A model generated the notes under the pieces. That model had not been told where the DNA came from. It saw nothing but the letters and a program-made list of their open reading frames with translations, and made no database searches. A stretch of 64,000 nt of DNA. Origin: Bimastos eiseni (taxonomy: Eukaryota; Annelida; Clitellata; Crassiclitellata; Lumbricidae). Location of the stretch: assembly GCA_959347315.1 (NCBI GenBank), contig OY365811.1, positions 26,848,025-26,912,024 on the forward strand, in the 5' to 3' direction. Positions 11,576 to 23,900 of the stretch are shown here, in pieces. The first letter of the stretch is position 1. Each line of letters opens with the position of its first letter. The position numbers and the translations under genes are program-made.

Positions 11576-12457
11576 CTGTGAGGGCACGGGTAAAATGCTG
11601 ATTTGCTGATCTGCTGAGGTAAAATGCTGATTAGAACTTGCTGATTGATCATCATTTTACAAAGCAGACAATCAGCAAGGTGAATGGTAAAATGCTGATT
11701 GGTAAAATTAACAAACAAGTGTTTATGAAGCGTTTAAGCCTGTTTGGTTTAATGAGTTCATGAAGCATTAATCAATGTATTAATTGCATTAGTGACAGTT
11801 AATTAGAACTTTGTTGTCTTCAATATAGTTAAAATCAACAAACAGACAGCACTGTTTATGAGGCATTGGCCTCATAAACAAAAAATAGGCCTACTAATGT
11901 ATTAGTCACAATTAATCAGAACATAGTTGTCTTCAATACTGGTTTAAATAATAACAGACCTAGTTCGTGAAGCATTAAAATTAACAAACAGACAGCACAG
12001 TTTATCAGTAAAGTCAATCAGAAATGGTTGACTGACCCTAGACACCATATGCCTATATATTTGCATTATCCAAAGAAGTGTTAAAATTTGAAAAGTTAGG
12101 ATACATTTGATTTGAATATAGTGAAAGCATGAGTGATACCTACGAGTTATTTACTACTCAAGGAGTAAATGCAATTGAGAATCGACCGACAAGTGGAGCA
12201 ATTATTCATTAAGAAAACAATATAGGCCTACGTTCATGATATGTGCAAATAACAGTTGTTCACTAGTTTCCTCAGATTGCTATGTGCAAATAAAAAGTTG
12301 TTCAATAGTTTCTTCATTATTGTTGTTTATAAAAACGAAAATAAGCGAATCAGCATTTTACCCACCAATCAGCATGACCAATCAGCAATTTCCGATCAGC
12401 ATTTTATCTGCCCCCGATCAGCAAATCACAGATCGCATTTTACCTGTGCCCTTGCTG
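11576..12457. mobile_element. Non-autonomous element with repeated TAAAATGCTGATT subterminal motifs
   Basis: The left end (CTGTGAGGGCACGGGTAAAA) is matched by the reverse complement of the right end (CAGCAAGGGCACAGGTAAAA). Both subterminal regions (11590-11725 and 12345-12440) contain several copies of TAAAATGCTGATT or CTGATT words in opposite orientation. The length is about 880 bp with no coding capacity. The ends resemble hAT-type termini, but I found no convincing 8-bp duplication. Confidence 0.6.
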
Positions 12458-12711
12458 TGACTATCGTGACTGCAGTATCGGGCAATGAACTTTTAATGTG
12501 TAACTTTGAATAATCGGCAACCATTGAACGCGCCAATCTTCGAGCATTTTACAATCTTAAAGCGAATGTCAAAAGCGCAGATATGGTGGCTGCTAATAAC
12601 CGAGGGACTTTACCCGATCCCACTACAGTGATAGACGCCTAGCAGGCAACCACACCGGCAGGTGTGACAGCCTGTTTGACTATATAATATGCATTATTAT
12701 AATCACCCATA

Positions 12712-12853
12712 ATCGGTAGCACTAAATATCGAAAAAATACCGAAAAGCACCGAAAATGACGTACCCGTATAGTTTATCGATACAAGGCTACAGAAGTAAT
12801 TTCTTTGTGCTTTTCGGTATCTTTCGGCCTTTTCGATGTCTTTTAGGTGCTTA
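12712..12853. mobile_element. Palindromic MITE-like element
   Basis: GTAGCACTAA followed by ATCGAAAAAATACCGAAAAGCAC on the left is mirrored by GTGCTTTTCGGTATCTTTCGG then CTTAGTGCTAC on the right. The arms are about 45 bp and the loop about 50 bp. No coding content. Confidence 0.6.
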
Positions 12854-13670
12854 GTGCTACGCCATAATTATGTAATGAATATTACGCCTATGAATGTTAC
12901 GCAAAGGATTAAGGATATACAATTAAAATAACGTTTAATTAGGCCCAACGTAACGCTGCTATTTACAGTTATAACGTTTTAGCGATAAATATAAGACAGC
13001 GATGTGCATACCTCATTCAGCGCTACTTCCCAAAAGAAGGATCACGCATGGCATCAATTTAGAATGGTCGGCCATTAACCCGCAGATGATTCGCTATCGC
13101 TCGGCCACGTGATCCAACTCAAGCAGCCGCTGCCGCACTGCCAACGGAGCGGGAATTTTCGGCAAATGGCCCTTCTCGTCGGGTTGAAAGTCAAACGTAC
13201 GAGCACCCTACGAGATGCCGCGCAACGATGAGTTGCCGATTAAGAAGACGTCAATTTGACGTCGGGCCGCCGAGTAGCGGTTTACTGGGAAATACTATAG
13301 CATCAGATTTGTTAGTGAAGGTTTAAGTTAGTAGGCCTACTATAGTTAGTGGTTTTAGAAAATTTTAGTGTTTTAGCAGGTAATACTCGCGACTGTTGTG
13401 TGCATGTCTTTACGATTGAGCAGGAAGAAACAAAGGACGGAATAAATAAGAGTAAGACCACATGGGGAATGGACAGATGACATTGACAAATTGGATGGAA
13501 CCAACCGAACAAGTATCCAAGAGTTGAGCGTTGAGCCACGCTGCAAGGAACAGAGTCTACAGACAGGTGTGGATCGAGAGATGTTGTTAGAACGACATCA
13601 GACACATATGGGCGATTAGCCCATGGTTGTTGACTGGTTAATTGAGGGAGAAAGCACTATATATTGCATC

Positions 13671-13820
13671 CGGTGGCTGATCGGTTAGAGCGATCGGCCC
13701 TTGCGTAACACTCGGTATGCACAATTGCTCTGCAGTACAACGACAATTGCGCCGTCAAGACGTATGCACTTCTAAGCAAAAGATGTTGGAAGAAGGGCGA
13801 TATCGAATTTCAGAATAAAT
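13671..13820 (+). repeat. tRNA-derived SINE with internal deletion
   Basis: The tRNA-like head (GTGGCTGATCGGTTAGAGCG, CGTAACACTCGG) runs straight into the body (TGCACAATTGCTCTGCAGTA, then GGAAGAAGGGCGATATCGAA). Compared with 18941-19150 it has lost the B-box region and the segment behind it. Confidence 0.85.
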
Positions 13821-13829
13821 AAATTATAC

Positions 13830-14450
13830 TTGGCCTGTTTCCAGTTGAAATTGCTTGAGGAAAGGGGCACTCGAGGAGAGGGATGACAGACCTGGATAAG
13901 CGATCCGATCATGAAAATTAAATTCCTGCCCCAGTACCCCGATCTTACCAAAAGTCGGCGGTTATGCCTTTGGCTAATTAGGCTATAGCGATTATTTATT
14001 AAATGCAGCGCGCTAAAAATTCCTTTAGATGAACATGTTACTACATTAACATTGGCATTGACGCGCTGGATGAGATCGAGAGCTGACATTTAGTCTATAT
14101 GCCCATGTCGACAATACTATAGCCTAAGCAGACCACATTGGCACCACCAAGTGAATTTAACGACAAGCCTGCAAATAATAGCTTAATTATAAGGCGAATA
14201 ACCAGCAGTCGGCCTATGGTAGCCTATAATTATTTTATATTAGGCTAATTAAGATGCGAATCATTAAATTTCGTTTATAAATTTTGCTTCGTGTGTTTCG
14301 TCTTATTGTTGTTGTATCGATCAATTCAATTGTAAAGTAGAAGTGTATATGGTGTCATGCAAAATGTGTGGAAGGCCTTCTATAGGCTTACAGTTTGGGT
14401 ATTAGGCCTACATTTCGCTCATATAAAGTGTAAGCTTATGCCTTGACTGT
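13830..14450. other. No supported gene
   Basis: AT-rich sequence with no ORF, domain or repeat that I can identify apart from one TAGGCCTA octamer at 14403. Confidence 0.4.
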
Positions 14451-14454
14451 CCAG

Positions 14455-14746
14455 CAGGGGTGCACAAAATCAAGATTTTTTAAAATCAAAAGTTGGCTAT
14501 TTTGTTTTTTGGTTTGTAGTTTTTCTTGGATATCGTGACAATAGTTTTGTTATAAAAAGCATCAAACACAGCATTAAAAAGAGCTCCAACATGTTTATAT
14601 AAATAATTTAGCTTGATTTCAGACTGAATAGCACATAATTAGTAATAAAATAGTAATATCAGTAAATTTAAACAAATAAATTAAAAAAAAACCCAAAAGT
14701 TGCCATTTTTGCTTTTTGTAAAAAAAAATCCAACATGTTTGCACAT
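14455..14746. mobile_element. Probable hAT-type MITE
   Basis: The left end reads CAGGGGTGCACAAAATC and the right end, reversed, ATGTGCAAACATGTTGGATT; both are followed by an A/T-rich run, and the right end seems to have lost about five terminal bases. The flanks CTGTCCAG (14447-14454) and CTATCCAG (14747-14754) match at seven of eight positions, as expected for a hAT target duplication. The interior is AT-rich and noncoding. Confidence 0.5.
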
Positions 14747-15122
14747 CTATCCAGCGCATCGACGTATAGCGTGGGTTTTGGTCTTTCGGATGACGTAATT
14801 ATTTGGCTGACTCTAAGAAAGTATCATTCATGTTTCTACTGTAAACAGTGAATGAAGATGGTTACTAAGACAAGAGTGTTTTTGAGGCAATGATGTCCTA
14901 CGTTGGAAAGTTTGTGAAGTGCTGGACGTAGTTAATGATGGAGATTTGATGTTGAGGTATTTGCTTATGAATGATAGTCGTTACATTAACAACGTTACAT
15001 TGATTAGATTGGCAAAGGAAGTTCGTATTCGTATCATCAGTCGTACACTCAGTTGCCCGCCTAATAAAAGTTCTTGCTCCTCGCGACCACATCACACCAT
15101 CCCTACAACAGCCAGGGATGTG

Positions 15123-15313
15123 ATCTCGAGAGCGCGGTCTTGGTCTCGAGAGCGCGGTCTTGGTCTCGAGACGGTCTTGAGACCGGAATACTTCGGTCTT
15201 GGTCTTGGTCTCGAATGCATCGGTCTTGGTCTCGGACTATCGGTCTTAGTCTGGAATGCGTCGGTCTCGGTCTTGGTCTTAAAGGAACGGTCTTGGGATT
15301 GGTCTCCGTCTTA
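15123..15313. repeat. GGTCTTGGTCTCG satellite, array 1
   Basis: Degenerate tandem units of GGTCTTGGTCTCG-type, partly combined into longer units ending CGGAATAC, CGAATGCATC or CGGACTATC. A second array of the same family lies at 15838-15975. Confidence 0.9.
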
Positions 15314-15837
15314 GGTTAGCATTGTTGGTCATTTGCAGTATCAGAGCAATTTCTTAGATATTTGTCGGTACACCGGTGTTTAGGCCCTACACGATTGTTA
15401 TCGATCTATGACGTGCTGACAATCTATATATACATGTTACTGTGGGCAAAAATGAATTTGCAACGGAACCAGTCATTTCAAAATTTGCTTTCACAAATTT
15501 CAAGGTTTTTGAATAATCTAATAATTATGTAGTCGGCCACATGTAGTCACTATTAACCTACAATTCCAACTACAAGTAGGCCACCATCATTCAAATGGAA
15601 CGTTAATCTACTTGTTCAGATGTCTTAAGGTATTTACCTATCGTATACTGTAAGTAATTTATAGTGTGATATTCTCAGGCCCAAGCCAAGGGCTGAACCC
15701 GCAAAAGTTCAGACTGGCCGATAAAACTGTTTCTGGACCATTAATATGATTAGTATTCTTCAGCAATAAAATTTATATTTTAAGCATAGTATTTAGTTTT
15801 AGCCTCTTAATAGATTGAATTGTTTATAAAAAAGAGT

Positions 15838-15975
15838 ATCGGTCTTGGTCTTGGTCTCGGACCCTCGGTCCTGGTCTTGGTCTCGGACCACCAGTCTCGG
15901 TCTTGGTCTTGGTCTCTGACCACCCGGTCTTGGTATTGGACATCTCGGTCTTGATCTCGAGGTTTTGGTCTCGTG
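15838..15975. repeat. GGTCTTGGTCTCG satellite, array 2
   Basis: Same family and orientation as array 1, separated from it by about 520 bp of unrelated AT-rich sequence. It abuts a LINE 3' fragment at about 15985. Confidence 0.9.
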
Positions 15976-15984
15976 CCCAACACT

Positions 15985-16395
15985 GACAACAGCTACGCTG
16001 GCTCCCCATCCATGCCCGCATTGCTTTCGAAATTTCCCTTCTCATGTACCACATTCATAACGGAACGTCCACCTCGTACATGACGTCCAAGGCCGCATCA
16101 TGCTCTGCCTCTACCTCAAGAGGACTCCGTTCGTCTACATGGAGGGACTTTATCATACCTCGCACCAACAAGAAGTTTGGGAACCGTGCATTCTCAGTCG
16201 CAGGACCGACAGAATGGAATAGTCTCCCAATTACAGTCCGTCAAGCCACATACGTTACTTTATTCAAGACAAAACTGAAGACCTACTTATTCTCCCTGAT
16301 CTATGACTAAGAATGCAGCACATTGTGCTTTTGTGAAGACGTGTCTTGTCAAAACGTGTTATAAATGCCTAGTTGTATTGTATTGTATAGCTAGG
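15985..16395 (+). mobile_element. Non-LTR retrotransposon 3' fragment (reverse transcriptase C terminus)
   Basis: The translated frame has the typical end of CR1/L2-type ORF2: a WLPIHARIAF motif, then NRAFSVAGPTEWNSLP, then LFKTKLKTYLF and a stop at about 16309. The 3' end finishes in repeated TTGTA units (to 16388). It is 5'-truncated, the usual fate of LINE copies. The closest relative within the window is the end of the LINE at 28420-28760. Confidence 0.8.
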
Positions 16396-16806
16396 GTTGC
16401 GCTATCGCGTAGTTTTGGAGTCGAGTACCTGGTCCAGTAGCTTAGCAGGTACTCGAGTACCTGTTAATACCGAGAGTGCTTAATGCAGGCTGATAATACA
16501 AGCCTTGTGGCTTCTGCCATAGACCATAGATAGACTAAGTAGACATGCAGTCAGTAATCATAAGTAAGAAAACTATAGAAGTCTATAATCTGGACCTGGT
16601 ATACCTTGCAACTTCCCTTCAAGCCTGCAATTGCTAATTTGTAAGGAATTAACTCACCATAATTTTGAAAAACTGTAACCGGAAATTGCGACCGGATGTG
16701 GAATTAAATGAACGAAAGGTGAATTAAACAGGTACTCGAGTAGTAAAAAAATTACTCAAGTAATTTTTGGAGCTGGGTACTCGTGAGTACCCGGGTACCC
16801 ATGGCA
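16396..16806. mobile_element. Possible MITE with GTACTCGAGTA subterminal repeats
   Basis: Both flanks of a 400-bp segment carry inverted GTACTCGAGTACC or GAGTACC words (16425-16465 and 16733-16800). The outermost ends are only loosely complementary, so the boundaries are approximate. No coding content. Confidence 0.35.
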
Positions 16807-17951
16807 GCTAAATTCCTAGCAAGGGAATTAATGTAAACCCAGAGATTTTTTGTGCACAGACATATTCAAGTTAATAATAACAATATGTCATTATCTGGGT
16901 TTTATTTCAAATTGACAACCTGCAGTATAATTACAAATACTGTATGCAGAGAAGGATGTTATTGGACTGGATGATGCAGGAGGGTCACAGCAAGTTGAAG
17001 ACAAGAGCCTCAAAACGTGATGAATGGTGACATTGAACATACGTACTTGCCTAGGAAGGCATAGAACCAAGATAAGATGAGATAGGTCGAAGTTGGCAAC
17101 ATAGCTAACCGTCTTAATTACAATTAACCGTTTGTTTTCCATGGTTCACAGTTTTCCTGTAGAAAGATCGCAGTAACTGACTAGGTGACTACATTTGAAA
17201 TGTTTTTCACACTTACTTACCAGATTACAAATTAATCGAATGTAATCAACTAATGAGTAAATTTAGGAGATTATTCGATTTCTTTATTTGATCAATGCCA
17301 ACTTTTATCAATAATGTTATAACAATCTGTGTGTGCCGTTTAAACAAGACAACAGTCTAAAGGAAATTCTGATCATGTCCATCTAAACACCGGTATCCGC
17401 TCAAGAACTGTGATGTGCACATAGTGTAACAGTTTTGGACATTTAAACAAACTAAGTTAAACTTCCAAATGGACTACATCTAATAATAGAAAATCATCCA
17501 GCAGTTTTAACACAGGAACAAAACGTTGTGAATTTAGTAACGTTTTCCACAACATGGACTGAAATTGTCCGACCCGTTACAAACTCAACCAATGACTGAT
17601 CTGAGTCTTATGGCATACAACTAGGCTGTGCCACCTCCTCTGGCCTGGCACAATGCGCATTTCTAGTGTGGTGCTAATAAAATTATGTATTATATATGCA
17701 TATGTATATAATATATATGCATGCTTGATTGTATTGTATGTATGTGTTATTGTATTGTATGAAAGCATGTATGTATGTATGTACATTTTGAGACACTGGT
17801 TATGGCACCTTTTAAATACCTCATAAAAGTACTGTCTTTATTGGCCTAGGTATGTTTGATAAGTATGGTGAAGAATTACATTTCATTACTAATGACCCAA
17901 TCTGTTCTCTTACTTTTGTGAATCTTGATGGTTTTTGATTTATTTTCTCAG
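16807..17951. other. Region upstream of gene B; no gene seen
   Basis: This kilobase contains AT-rich sequence, a short TATG/TATA tract at 17680-17785 and no ORF of note. The 5' UTR exons and promoter of gene B would be expected here or further upstream, but I could not identify them. Confidence 0.4.
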
Positions 17952-20900
17952 TTAAGATGCAACAGGTATGGAGAATTGGTTGAGTTCTGTGTCTCCAAGG
18001 ATATGTTTTACGTCAAAATCCGAATCGATTTGTGAATCTGAAGAATTTGATAAAGTAAGAACAGAATTGATAAGCATATCTATGTACTTTCGTGTCTTAC
18101 TAAGTTGGTGGCTACTATATAAAATATTTAGTATCTTTAATTCACAGTTAACTTAGCATCTGTGGTAGAAAGGGTAGTCATGACATTGATTTATTGCAGT
18201 GATTGCAAAATCCTGATTAAGATCAATTTCATGTGTTGGTCAATTCTTTTACATCATTTTTTTATGGTTAACTATGATGCATCTGTTTCAATTTTCCTAC
18301 CATTGTAACATTTTTTCTAATTTCTCTGACTTCATAAACTTTGATTGGGTTTTTCAAACAAATAATGATTTTTAATTGATGATTTGCTTGAAGTGATCAT
18401 TGATTGACATGACGTTGGCACAATGGAAGTAATTAGATTAGAGTAGAATGATTTTGATATTAATTATTATCATTGTCATTGCCACCATTGTTATAATAAT
18501 TATTGTTCTTTTCTTCATCTAGAACATATTTTCATTCGACCAATCAGCCATTTAATCAAAATCAGTCAGTCACTCCATGAGTCAGTCAAGTATCTACTGG
18601 TAGTTTCATTAGCCATCTAGCTACCATACTAGCCAACATCTGAAGATTATTATCAATAAAACTAACTGGTCAACTATTACCTTTTCTGAACTACTGAACA
18701 GATTGAGGTGCTTCAGAATGCAGGCAGGAGTGCATTAAGTGATGGAGATGGAGCTTTGGCACTGCATTTCTACAATGAAGCAGTGGAGATTGATGGAGCA
18801 AATATTGAGAGTCTTTGTGGTCGTTGTTTGGCCCTTCTACTCACCAAAGCAGTCGATCAAGCAAGACGGGATGCAGTTTCCGTGACATGCCTGGCAGCTG
18901 AGAATCCTCGGGTATTTGATTTTTGATATTTCTTAAAATTTGATATCGCCCTTCTTCCAACATCTTTTGCTCAGAAGTGCATACACACGCCTTGGCGGCG
19001 CAATTGCAGTTGTACTGCAGAGCAATTGTGCTTGAAGGACTTGCTCAAAGTCCCTACACAGTGACTGATGCCTCGGACGAGGATCGAACCCCCTCACTCA
19101 GCACACACTGAGTGTTACGGGCCGATTGCTCTCACCGATCAGCCACCGGGTATGTTAACAAGAAGCGATCAATGATCTTGTTATGAGAAACATTTCAAGT
19201 TTTATCGTCTGAGTAGTTCTGCATGGTAGACTAGCATTTTTCTTGACCTCGTGCTTTTAGTATACTAGGCAGGGGTGTAACAATCGGGGAAGGGGCACCG
19301 CCTCCCCCCCCCCAGTTTCAAAACCTTGTTACACCTCTGCTACTAGGTGTAGGACTGCTGCTACCCTGAAGCATGTGTTTACCTGCCTTGCCTGTTATGA
19401 CCACTTGCAGGGGTACTACCTGGAGGCACTATGCCTTGAGCATGAAAAGAAGTATGAAGATTCTCTGAAGGTTCTTCTTCGTGCTTTTGAGCTTCGGGAC
19501 GCAGATGACCGAATCATCTCTGATAGGATTCTCTCTGTGGCTCAAAAATGCCCAGACAATGAATCTTCTGCCCAACCTGAGGGTCTGTATTGGCATTGTT
19601 TAAAACTCTATTCAGTTAATTACAGCATGATATAATTAATTGAATTTGATTAAAATATAATACATTATTGGAAAACTTATTAGTTGGCATTTATTTATTC
19701 ATCATACCTTCCTTCATTTCTTCACAACCTTGCAAACATGTCTACCCAAATGTCTATCTGACCCATCCTTGGCAAATGAGATCAGTTCTCAATTACAGAT
19801 AAAAGAAGTATGTGATGTCTTGGAAGACAAGCAGGTCTGAACGATGGTATTACAAGTAAATTGTGACCTTATCACTGATAAAGCATGATATTGCATTGTC
19901 TATGATCTTATACATCATCATTCTTGAAATCATTTCTAGCTATTGTTGTTAACAAAATAATAATAATAATAATAATAATTTTGCTAATATAGTACGATTC
20001 ATCTCCATAAGCCATGCAATAATTGCTGCCCCAGTTGACATAAGCCCTCACTAAATAACGTTTCATTCACTAAGTCAATCAATCAATCATAAATACTTGA
20101 TATAGCGCCCCTTCAAGATATCTACTCAGAGGTGCTCCGTGTTGAGTAATTCCAGATAAATCTGTATCCTTATGGTATTTGCTACCCATTTTCCCACTTG
20201 CTTTCAGTTAGGATTTAGGGTTTCCTTTTTGACAATAGTACAGCATTGCTTTCCATACCTCTGAGCAAAATTCTTTGCCACATATGTCAGCTGTTGAAAC
20301 ACATTATGAAAGAAGCTAGGCCGGGTGTGGGTAGGTTGCTTACTATAATAAAGAATCCTGGTAGGACCCCTCAACCCTGGCTTTTGGCAGATACTACTAT
20401 TATCTGGACCTATTGTTTGGTAACAACCAGTCAAAGAAGCAGACAGCATTATCTGACATCGACCATTAAGTGACTGGTTGAGAATTTCACTGCCTCATTT
20501 GGGACTGATAAACCCTTTACCCAGAGCCTTTCCTATATTCTGTAGCATATTTCCATTCTAATGCTACTCTCGTTCTCAAAAAAATTCCTAATTTTCTTTA
20601 GTGTTCTCGTTATCAAAATTATTGATTATACTTCTAATTCCTATTTCCATTAACGAAATATTACAGCATGAATGCACATCCAAAAACAAGAGTATCTTAA
20701 TCATAATCCAAAATTTAAAAATCTATAAGCACTACCTGAAAGCTAAGCACAGGGCACCAACTTATTCAAGAGCACTGTGATGGTGATCACTCTTCCACTA
20801 TTGCATCAAAACTGGAATGTGGCAATTTTCAAAAATTGGAATATGGCAATTTTCAAAAATTGGAATATGCCAATTTTTTTATGTTCATGGATACCCATGG

Positions 20901-23900
20901 TTGTAGGATACTACCTGGAGGCAATATGCCCTGAGCATGTGAATAAGCTGGTTCCCATGACCTCGCTTTTGTGTGCGCTGTAGAAATGTTGTTGTTGATA
21001 TTTCAGGACATTGTAACAATCCTTGCTTCAGGTGATGATCGGTTACCAGTGAGTGACCTCCCTGCCGATGAATTATTTTCTTGGAATTGCTCTTTTTACA
21101 GGTTTTCACTTGTGTTGTGTTACCAGTACACCGAGACACTGGATGAGTTATGTTTTGAAACACCTTGTAAGGTGCATTGAATTCCAGTGACTGTGCACGT
21201 ATTAAATAAGTGAATTAATAATAATCATTGTGATTGTCATAATCATTTTCTTTTCTAAGATTTTGGTTCCTTAGAATACTTATTTAATTGATCTATTCTT
21301 TATTTTTTAATTTCTTTTTAAATTGTAGACCTTACGGGCATTGAAGTCGATGACTTTGAACGACTTTCTGAAGCTGGAAAGATACTCTTAGCAGCTGAGA
21401 AACCAGAATTAGCAGTTGATGTGCTTTCTGCTGCAATGAAGCTCGACATCAAGAGGACTGATGCTGCGGTTGCCAGGCAACGGTTACTGATTGGACAAGC
21501 GTTAGCCGCATCTGGGAACTTGGATGCAGCAGTTTCGTCTTTCCAGGTGTGATTATTATTTCACTTGAGGTGAATTTTGAGGTGAAGATGTGGAGTCATA
21601 CAGATGCCCCAGTAGATTTGTGGATCTTCAGATAAATTTTAAATGAGGATATTTATATTGATGATATGAATATTCATATACCAAGCTCTGTGGTAATAGC
21701 TTGATTCTTTCCCTTGTACCTTTGAGTCCTTTCTGTATCACCCTTGTGCTACTTTTATTTGTCTGATTGTTTTCAGCTTTCTTTGCCTTACCATGTTATC
21801 TTCAGTTAAATTTCTATAAATATGCAATTTGTGAAATTATACAGGGTTTTCCTTTCTGTTAGATTCATTATACGTTATTGTACATTTATGTAAATTTGAC
21901 TGTTCTTGCTAAAACAGTCTTCCACTGGAAATTTGAACAGAGCCAGCTTTATTAGTATTCTTTATCTTGGTCTCATTTTCTGAAAGTGTCACATATTAAT
22001 GTGTAATCTTGAGATTCTTAAAGGCTGTATAAATATGAAATGCTATGCAATGCATCTGTAATTTATATCTCTTTCTTTCTCTTTATCTTATTTCAGTCTC
22101 CCTTGTCCTTCTCGTTCTTTACTTTTTTACTTTTTTCCTTTTACTGTGTCCCGTTCTTTACTTTTTGCTCCAATTCTGCTGGCCTTCTCAGAAAATTTCT
22201 AAGTTTAGTATTAGAAATAAATCTGTGTCTGCAAGTTTTCAAATATTTTGTCATCAAGGATTGTCTGAAAAGCTGTGAGTCATTTGAGGATTTGTCGATC
22301 ATCAAAGTCGAGGCACTTTCCCAATTGGCTGCGGTTTACACAGAAGTCGGTGATCCATTGAATGCCATTATTTGCTATGAGAAGGTCCTTGATTTAGAAA
22401 ATGGATCCAGAGATCAATCAACCGGAATCATCTCTGGATCAGCATTCCTCTGTGGAATCCATCTGGACCTCTCCATCGCGTATCGGTCCTTTGGTGACCT
22501 GGAGCTGGCCAGACATTATGCGCAACTTGCCCACTCCATAAGTGAAACAGACCTGATGTTGCCGCTGCACTCCGAACTTCAGCTAAACCTTGGAATTCTT
22601 GCGGAGGCCATGGGCGACTATCAAGAGGCTGTGACTAAGTTTGAAGGCTACCGGAAGCTCTGCAAGCATTCACATAATGAAAACGGACTGATGACATCAT
22701 ATGGTTGCCTTGGTAATGTTTATTCCCGCCTCAATCATTGCCACCTTGCCGCTGCTTATCACGATCGACAGGTTACACTTGCCCACAAGTCAGGGAAAGT
22801 AAGTGCATTGGCGCTTGCAAAAGAGATGGAGGGTGATTCCTTGGTGTTGCTTCATCGATATCCTGCAGCCATGCAATCGTACCAACATTTGGTACGGATT
22901 TGCGAAGATGGATCGATTCTTTCAAGGGTGGTTGGATACTTCAAGCTTGGAAGGGTATTCATGCTTGACAATAAAGATCGCTATGCTCGTTTCTGCTTTG
23001 AGAAAGCATTGTTGATATCAGCTGATGCTGGTTCCAGTTTGAAGCAGCTGATTACCCAGATTGAACTGAGCTTGGCTTTGATCCTGATTGACTCGGATGA
23101 TCAGGAAGATCTGGAGACTGCAAAACGGAACTACCATCGACAGATCCAGCACCTGGAGCGTGAACTTTCCTTACATTCCGATCATGCACTTACAAGTCAT
23201 GTGATTGATCTTAAAATGCAACTGAAGGAATGCGATAATGGCTTAGTCTGCATTTTATCAAAGATGAATAATGAACGTGATGCGCTTATCCATGTTGAAA
23301 GACTTAATATCCACATTTCAAACTGTAAACCCACCTTGAAAGTTCCAAATTTTAATATGGAAGGAGATGTGATAAATGAACTTACGTCCATTGCGGAACA
23401 TTTAAAATGCTGTGTTATCTATTACTTCCTCTTGCCTAAGGAACTGTTGATATGGTTTTTGAGTGCAGGCGGAAAGGTCTTGCATGTTAAAAAAGAGTTA
23501 GATGAAAATTGCTCAAATGTAACCTCAGAGGCCGGATTGCTTATGAAGTCCGTCGTCTCATATTTGTCATCGAATGAGCTGCTATATTCTTGTGAGAATC
23601 GAGCTCTTCCATTGAAACAGACCGGCCGACAGACATCACCTGGAAATCGACATTTTTGTGGTAGAAGCCTAGTTAATCAATGCTTGCAGTTAGCTAGCTA
23701 TAATGGGCATGATTGCAGAAACAAGAGGTCTTATTTTGAACCGAGTGAGCGCATGAGCACTTTTGGCTTGAGTGATATCAGCGGCTGTGATATTAACAAT
23801 GTGGGATGCATGTCTCAGAAAGTCTCTGCAGAACCAGAAACCGACTCAGCTGAGCAGAGACTGTACGACCTTTTGGTCCTCCCGATTGAGACCATTCTTC

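Noticed and set aside
17968..18156. ORF of 62 codons just after the start exon of gene B
   Set aside because: It begins inside the intron after the donor at 17966 and has no acceptor or homology.
22040..22258. Hydrophobic N-terminal extension of the 760-codon frame, resembling a signal peptide
   Set aside because: It is the end of intron 4 read as protein; joining exon 4 (phase 0) to an acceptor at 22258 explains the frame without it.
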